Below are positions 6,302-9,672 of a DNA stretch of 9,672 nt, piece by piece. The stretch is from Desulfatirhabdium butyrativorans (GTDB lineage Bacteria > Desulfobacterota > Desulfobacteria > Desulfobacterales > JAIFKL01): NCBI GenBank assembly GCA_022736535.1, contig DZCT01000179.1, positions 1 through 9,672 of the forward strand, given 5' to 3'. Positions within the stretch are counted from its first letter, which is position 1. Each line of letters opens with the position of its first letter. A program made the translations under genes and the position numbers. Below the pieces are notes generated by a model. It did no database searches. It saw only the letters and a list, made by a program, of their open reading frames with translations, and was not told the DNA's origin.

Positions 6302-6314
6302 CTGTTTTAAACAG
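6302..6314. repeat. 13-bp palindrome in the transporter leader
   Basis: CTGTTT, T, AAACAG is a perfect short palindrome 29 nt before the transporter ATG. It could be an operator half-site pair or a small RNA hairpin, but it is short enough to be chance. The ribosome site AAGGAG at 6329-6334 lies between it and the start codon. Confidence 0.35.
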
Positions 6315-6343
6315 GTGTTACAGGCAGGAAGGAGAAAGAAAAG

Positions 6344-8197
6344 ATGAGTGAAGAGAAAAAAAAGAAAGCAAGCGGTTATGATAAGTATGTTGACTGGAAG
6401 GTTTTTTCCATCCCCGTGGGACTGCTCATTCTGCTGCTGATTATTCCCACGCCCTCCAGTATGAGAGATGTGGGTGTGGAATATTCCATGGGCGCAAAGT
6501 ATGTTCAGGACTACTTTGCAAAAGAATTCTTCCAGAAAGGCGCCAATGATCTTGAACAGTGGCAACTGATGGCAGTCCGTATGGCAGATGCTTATATGAT
6601 GCTCGGTTCCTATGAGTATGAGGGATTTGCAAAACTTGATGACAAATGGCTTAAACAGAATAAAATCCGCACCACCAAAAAACATACGGAGGCGTTTAAG
6701 GCATGGGTTGCGGGAGTTGTTCCTGAAAAGTTTGAAGAAACCATCACCAAAGGCCGCAAGCTGAGAACGGAAGACCTTTCGCTTGACACGATAAAAGAGG
6801 ATGATAAGGAAGCGGCAATAAAAGGCGGATTCCATGTGAAGGTGGCTGTGGGAATTATTCTCTTTGTGGTCGGATGTTTTGCGACAGAAGCGATTCCTCT
6901 TCCGATGGTCGGGCTTTGCGTGGGTATCATCTCTTTAGCGACCGGTATTATGACCCGAAGCGAACTTGCCGCATCTTACTGGGCAGACTCCACATGGTTT
7001 ATCATGGGCAGTCTGATGTTTGCCAGCGCGTTTGTCAAAACAGGTGTGGACAAACGCCTTGCAATGGCAATGTTCGGAAAGCTGAAAAGCCTTGATGTCA
7101 AATGGATTACGCTTGCCATTCTCTGCGTGGTATCCCCGCTTTCCATGTTCATGTCCGATCATGCGCTGGCTGCCATGTTTCTGCCCATTATTATGATGCT
7201 TTATGCCACCACGACAGGTTCCGTGGGAAAAGAGGATCCGGAACTCGGCAAAATGCTGGCAATCACGCTCTGCATGGCATGCAACCTGTCCGGTTCTCTG
7301 GCGCCTTCAGGAGCAGCCCGAAACGTCATCATGATGAACTATGCAGAACAGATGTTCGGCGTCCGCATCGGATTCGGGCAATGGTGTCTGTATCAATTAC
7401 CCCTGCTGTTCATTACCCTTCCGATATGCTGGTTTGTGCTGAACTGGCGGTTCAAGCCTGTGATTAAAGACCTGAGTCCTGCAATGGTTTATGTCAGAGA
7501 GGAGATTGAAAAAGTAGGCGGCAGATGGACACGGCAGCAGATTCTGACAATCTCCATATTTGCAGTCATCCTCTTCCTCTGGATTGTGGATGAAGATCTG
7601 CTTCCGCACATTTTCGGTTTTCAGTTCGGTCTCGGCACGCTGGCAGTGGTCGGCGCGATTGTCTATGTGTTTATCGGTATTGCCAACTGGCGAGATTATC
7701 AGACAAAGGTTGACTGGGGCGTTGTGTGGCTGTATGCCGGTGCAATCCATTTCGGCGCGGTTCTGGTTAAAACCGGCGGCGCGTACTGGATGGCAAGAAC
7801 ATTTGTCGACTCCATCGTCGCTCCTCTGGGACTCGGCAAAGGACTGGGGCTTCTGTTCAGCGGAAATGTGATCACAGCCGTTATCACCCAGTTCATGGCA
7901 GACGGTCCCGCGTGCGCCGCTGTCGGTCCTGTGACGCTTTCAATGGCAGGACTTGTGCATCCCGGTTCAATGCTGATTCCTTTTGTGGCAATGGGAACAT
8001 CTTACGCATCGTCTTTGGCATACTGTCTGGTTATAGGAACGCCGCCCAATGCGATTGTATATGCCAGCGGTTATCTCGGACCCAAAGATTACTTCAGAGT
8101 CGGCTTGATTCTGTGGTTCATCAATCTGGGAATTGCCCTGCTCTTGTCCGCAACTTACTGGATGTGGATGGGATGGCCCGGATTAAAGCCGTTCTAA
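6344..8197 (+). CDS. DASS/SLC13-family anion symporter with N-terminal insert
   Basis: This is an inner-membrane secondary transporter of the divalent anion:sodium symporter family, whose substrates include dicarboxylates, citrate and sulfate. Of 617 residues, helix 1 is at about 21-36. About 125 mostly hydrophilic residues follow (charged, helical, Lys-rich near 100-160) before the usual TEAIPLPMVGL (181-191). Further helices run to about 606. The late motif GTPPNA (565-570) with YASGYLGPKDYFRVG is typical. The two SNT sodium-site motifs of the family are changed: S271-D272-H273 (MSDHALAAMFLP) and A519-D520-G521 (FMADGPACAAVGP). The first-half loop reads APSGAARN. The reading frame is intact, so this looks like a divergent functional subclass, not decay. 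The strong AAGGAG is 9 nt before ATG. Substrate and coupling ion cannot be assigned; the adjacent Cache sensor suggests a regulated small-anion system. Confidence 0.9.
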   Translation: MSEEKKKKASGYDKYVDWKVFSIPVGLLILLLIIPTPSSMRDVGVEYSMGAKYVQDYFAKEFFQKGANDLEQWQLMAVRMADAYMMLGSYEYEGFAKLDDKWLKQNKIRTTKKHTEAFKAWVAGVVPEKFEETITKGRKLRTEDLSLDTIKEDDKEAAIKGGFHVKVAVGIILFVVGCFATEAIPLPMVGLCVGIISLATGIMTRSELAASYWADSTWFIMGSLMFASAFVKTGVDKRLAMAMFGKLKSLDVKWITLAILCVVSPLSMFMSDHALAAMFLPIIMMLYATTTGSVGKEDPELGKMLAITLCMACNLSGSLAPSGAARNVIMMNYAEQMFGVRIGFGQWCLYQLPLLFITLPICWFVLNWRFKPVIKDLSPAMVYVREEIEKVGGRWTRQQILTISIFAVILFLWIVDEDLLPHIFGFQFGLGTLAVVGAIVYVFIGIANWRDYQTKVDWGVVWLYAGAIHFGAVLVKTGGAYWMARTFVDSIVAPLGLGKGLGLLFSGNVITAVITQFMADGPACAAVGPVTLSMAGLVHPGSMLIPFVAMGTSYASSLAYCLVIGTPPNAIVYASGYLGPKDYFRVGLILWFINLGIALLLSATYWMWMGWPGLKPF

Positions 8198-8202
8198 AGT
8201 AA

Positions 8203-8235
8203 AGATTTGACAACTTTTCAAAAGTTGTCAAATCT
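8203..8235. repeat. Perfect 33-bp palindrome (16-1-16) after the transporter gene
   Basis: AGATTTGACAACTTTT (8203-8218) is the exact reverse complement of 8220-8235, with a single C at 8219. It begins 5 nt after the transporter stop codon and has no T-run. It has the same arm length and spacer as the palindrome at 135-167 but different bases. Confidence 0.85.
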
Positions 8236-8238
8236 CGG

Positions 8239-8255
8239 ATTCGCAGGGACAAACG
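8239..8255 (+). repeat. 17-bp tag ATTCGYAGGGACAMACG, copy 2
   Basis: ATTCGCAGGGACAAACG lies 3 nt after the 33-bp palindrome and differs from the copy at 172-188 by two bases. Here it is far from any start codon, so the shared tag cannot be explained as a ribosome binding site. Confidence 0.6.
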
Positions 8256-8271
8256 CTCTGTATTTCATTTT

Positions 8272-8324
8272 AAGATTGAAAATTGGGAGATTTTCTGTTA
8301 TCTTAATTTTCAATCTTTTTTTTT
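8272..8324 (+). terminator. Hairpin with T-run, probable terminator of the transporter operon
   Basis: AAGATTGAAAATT (8272-8284) pairs perfectly with AATTTTCAATCTT (8305-8317), and T residues continue unbroken to 8324. The 13-bp stem is AT-rich and the loop is 20 nt, both unusual for an efficient intrinsic terminator, but the T-run and the place between two genes fit. It is distinct from the palindrome just upstream. Confidence 0.55.
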
Positions 8325-8400
8325 AACATGAAAGCATGAAAACACAAACTGTAGAGCGGACCAGACTAAAAATAGACAAACCCGCTTTACTGAGGACAAT

Positions 8401-8934
8401 ATGACGCTGCAACCCAAAAAGAGTTTATTTCACTATTTCTTCCGAACAGTTATGCAGATATGCCTTTACCCAGGCACCTTTTACGGAGAAATGTCTCAAT
8501 CCGACAAATATATGCTGCCGGGTCCTTTTCTCGTTATCTGCGGGACAGTAAACGCGATTATCACAACTCTGCTGATGCCTGCAAGCACACCTTTTATGAT
8601 ATTGCTTTATTTTTTAAACGCAATCGGTATGCCGATAATAATCTCTTCTTTGCTCTTCGGCATCACGCGTGTCCTGTTCAAAGGAAGTTTTGAACAATTT
8701 CGGACCTTATTTTCCGTCACTGCATACTCAAATGTCACGGCGCTGTTTTCGTGGATGCCGGGCATTTCATGGATAGCGGTATTGTGGAATTTTTATCTGA
8801 TCGGTGTCGGAATGGTCAAAGCGGGGCGCATCAGCGGCTTGAAGGCTTTTCTCTGCATTCTGATTGCGCTGGCGATTTTGGCGGCGCTGCTTGAGTTCCT
8901 TCAGATTCAAGATTTCTCGCTGCGCTCGAAATGA
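8401..8934 (+). CDS. Yip1-domain family integral membrane protein
   Basis: The 177 residues form about five membrane helices at 40-60, 66-88, 104-118, 121-140 and 147-166, after an amphipathic N-terminus. The pattern matches bacterial Yip1-domain proteins: YPGTFYGEM near 23-31, then KGSFEQFRTLFSVTAYS (94-110), WMPGISWIAVLWNFYLIGVG (118-137) and a late KAFLCIL. Their function in bacteria is not established. GAGGA at 8392-8396 precedes the ATG by 4 nt. The last residues (IQDFSLRSK) and the stop codon are encoded by a dispersed repeat unit (CTCGCTGCGCTCGAAATGAC), so the native C-terminus may have been replaced. The gene starts 203 nt after the transporter, behind a terminator-like hairpin, and may be its own unit. 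Confidence 0.85.
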   Translation: MTLQPKKSLFHYFFRTVMQICLYPGTFYGEMSQSDKYMLPGPFLVICGTVNAIITTLLMPASTPFMILLYFLNAIGMPIIISSLLFGITRVLFKGSFEQFRTLFSVTAYSNVTALFSWMPGISWIAVLWNFYLIGVGMVKAGRISGLKAFLCILIALAILAALLEFLQIQDFSLRSK

Positions 8935-8959
8935 CATGGAATGAGGCTCGAAATGACAT
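8924..8959. repeat. Two copies of dispersed repeat GCTCGAAATGACAT
   Basis: GCTCGAAATGACAT occurs at 8924-8937 and again at 8946-8959, start to start 22 bp. The first is preceded by TTTCTCGCTGC, the fuller form of a repeat I recall as widespread in environmental bacterial genomes; read backwards it yields spurious peptides such as CHFERSEKS. The first copy supplies the stop codon of the Yip1 gene and the ATG at 8931 of the next open frame. Confidence 0.75.
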
Positions 8960-9422
8960 TCATCCGCAGAGACACAAAATCCTGCGTCTCTGCCAAAAAT
9001 CGTGTGAGAGAACTGAGAAATTGATTTTTCTGGAAAAAATACATTTTAATCCTGAAAACGGACTTGTATTTTGCAATGATACAAAATTCAAGCATATCGC
9101 CGAGCTTTATCATATTCGGGAAAAAGCGGAAAAATTAGATGCAACTGCCGTTCTGTTTCGGAGAAAATACAATGAAAACAATGATATAACTGATTCAAAA
9201 CCTGTACTTTATATTTTTCAGAAAAAAAATAATTTTGACGACTCTGAGCATGAAAAATTACACGCCAAAATCTGGAGCGCAGGCGATATTGAGGTTTATT
9301 TCATAGTATCTGAACAGCTTGAAAAAATTTATTTCAAATCCATCGCCAAACTTTTTTCCAGACACCCCGGACTCCGAATTTCTGATTTAACATTATACCA
9401 TTTTTGGATTTATGTGCATTAA
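8931..9422 (+). pseudogene. Probable remnant of a restriction-modification (Eco57I-like) protein N-terminus
   Basis: An open frame of 163 codons. The first 30 or so residues (MTWNEARNDIHPQRHKILRL) are encoded by dispersed repeats and are unlikely to be protein-derived. From about residue 31 (a TTG at 9021) the sequence looks like real protein: FNPENGLVFCNDTKFKHIAE, KLDATAVLFRRKY, KPVLYIFQKKNNFDDSE, then LHAKIWSAGDIEVYFIVSE and EKIYF. From memory this order resembles the N-terminal region of large type II restriction-modification enzymes, where VYFR, P-VYI, IHR-LWSAG-VPLFFV and EVKIFN follow in sequence. Those proteins run to many hundreds of residues with a methylase domain; here the frame stops at 9420-9422 and repeats follow. 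Its start overlaps the Yip1 stop (ATGA). It may instead be an intact small gene. The family call is tentative. Confidence 0.45.
8964..8994. repeat. 31-bp palindromic repeat, left copy
   Basis: The unit starts CCGCAGAGAC and ends GTCTCTGCC. It matches 9505-9535 at 27 of 31 bases, and all four differences are transitions. Two of the changes break the inner stem, so this copy is the more decayed. It lies inside the 5' part of the restriction-modification-like frame. Confidence 0.8.
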
Positions 9423-9467
9423 ACATTATCGGAAATAAAAGGTTTCCCGCATCTGTTCTCAGCCTCG

Positions 9468-9484
9468 GCGCAGAGAGCGCAAAG
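9468..9484. repeat. Degenerate partial copy of the 31-bp repeat
   Basis: GCGCAGAGAGCGCAAAG resembles the first half of the 31-bp repeat with one extra base, and is followed by a T-run. It has no right half, so it is a fragment or a related short element. Confidence 0.4.
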
Positions 9485-9504
9485 TTTTTTTGGGTAAACA
9501 GGAG

Positions 9505-9535
9505 CCGCAGAGACGCAAGATTTTGCGTCTCTGCC
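9505..9535. repeat. 31-bp palindromic repeat, right copy
   Basis: GCAGAGACGCAA (9507-9518) is the exact reverse complement of TTGCGTCTCTGC (9523-9534), with loop GATT. With the copy at 8964-8994 it brackets the restriction-modification-like fragment. Confidence 0.85.
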
Positions 9536-9543
9536 GGCCACAG

Positions 9544-9609
9544 TAGGGTGGACAGAGCGCAGGTCAGGCGACTGAAAGGCAGATGTTTCGCTGCGCTCTG
9601 TCCACCTTA
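9544..9609. repeat. Inverted repeat GGTGGACAGAGCGCAG with 28-bp centre
   Basis: Bases 9547-9562 are the exact reverse complement of 9591-9606. Allowing one G-T pair, the arms extend to 9544 and 9609. The 28-bp centre (9563-9590) codes for nothing visible. I recall TAGGGTGGACAGAGCG-type elements as dispersed repeats in environmental genomes. Confidence 0.75.
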
Positions 9610-9626
9610 TACCAATTATACCAATT
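9609..9626. repeat. Tandem pair of ATACCAATT
   Basis: ATACCAATT occurs twice head to tail (9609-9617, 9618-9626), abutting the end of the inverted repeat at 9544-9609. It may be a duplicated target site or a boundary motif of a small mobile element; no transposase is visible. Confidence 0.55.
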
Positions 9627-9672
9627 CGCTTTCAAAGATCGGCCCGGCTAAGATCAGACCAGTTCGCAAAGC
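9616..9672 (-). CDS. Possible C-terminal tail of a minus-strand gene cut by the window edge
   Basis: Read from the right edge, one frame is open for 18 codons (ALRTGLILAGPIFESELV) to a TAA at 9616-9618. The composition could be protein, but the segment is short, its stop falls in the ATACCAATT repeat, and chance is a fair explanation. No function can be given. Confidence 0.2.
   Translation of the reverse strand, partial: ALRTGLILAGPIFESELV

Noticed and set aside
8207..8212. TTGACA as a -35 box for the Yip1-family gene
   Set aside because: It is part of the 33-bp palindrome, no -10 hexamer lies about 17 nt downstream, and a terminator-like hairpin intervenes before the gene.
9627..9672. Last 46 bases as an insertion-sequence end (CCAATTCGCTTTC and CCAGTTCGCAAAG look related)
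   Set aside because: The similarity is short and imperfect and the sequence is cut by the window edge, so no element can be defined.

Overview
The window reads as chromosomal DNA of a Gram-negative, Desulfobacterota-like bacterium, probably a sulfate reducer of the Desulfobacterales. This is inference. It rests on the gene style (Cache-domain NtrB-type kinase next to REC and REC-CBS regulators and a DASS/SLC13 transporter), a textbook sigma-54 promoter, moderate GC, and intergenic spaces packed with small palindromic repeats. All confident genes lie on the + strand.

Layout. (1) 1-193: possible tail of an upstream gene, then a perfect 33-bp palindrome and a conserved tag. (2) 194-2168: a two-gene ABC-2 type export system (ATPase plus permease). 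(3) 2169-2696: a gene-free spacer holding three hairpins built from 7-nt units on an exact 76-nt period, a T-run that may end ABC transcription, and a sigma-54 promoter at 2556-2570. (4) 2697-8197: the signalling/transport cassette. It runs Cache-domain sensor histidine kinase, stand-alone receiver, receiver fused to a CBS pair, a 54-residue single-pass membrane protein, and a DASS/SLC13-family transporter. The transporter has an unusual insert of about 125 residues after its first helix, and both of its SNT-type ion-site motifs are changed. (5) 8198-8400: a second 33-bp palindrome with the same tag, and a terminator-like hairpin. (6) 8401-8934: a Yip1-family membrane protein whose end is written by a dispersed repeat. 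(7) 8931-9672: a probable remnant of a restriction-modification protein N-terminus between two copies of a 31-bp palindrome, followed by more repeats.

How the genes may work together. The kinase has a periplasmic sensor and two receivers beside it, but neither receiver carries a DNA-binding domain. The next genes encode a small membrane protein and a transporter. The simplest reading is a system that senses an external anion and controls uptake at the protein level, with the CBS pair as a possible nucleotide sensor. The sigma-54 activator that would drive the promoter is not in the window.

The most unusual signal is outside the genes. Three successive gene junctions (after the permease, after the kinase, after the first receiver) each carry a mirrored array of heptanucleotides. 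G-rich heptads come first and C-rich partners follow, starting within 4-14 nt of the stop codon. The heptads differ from site to site but are homogeneous within a site, and the stems of the first two arrays fold well as + strand RNA with G-U pairs.
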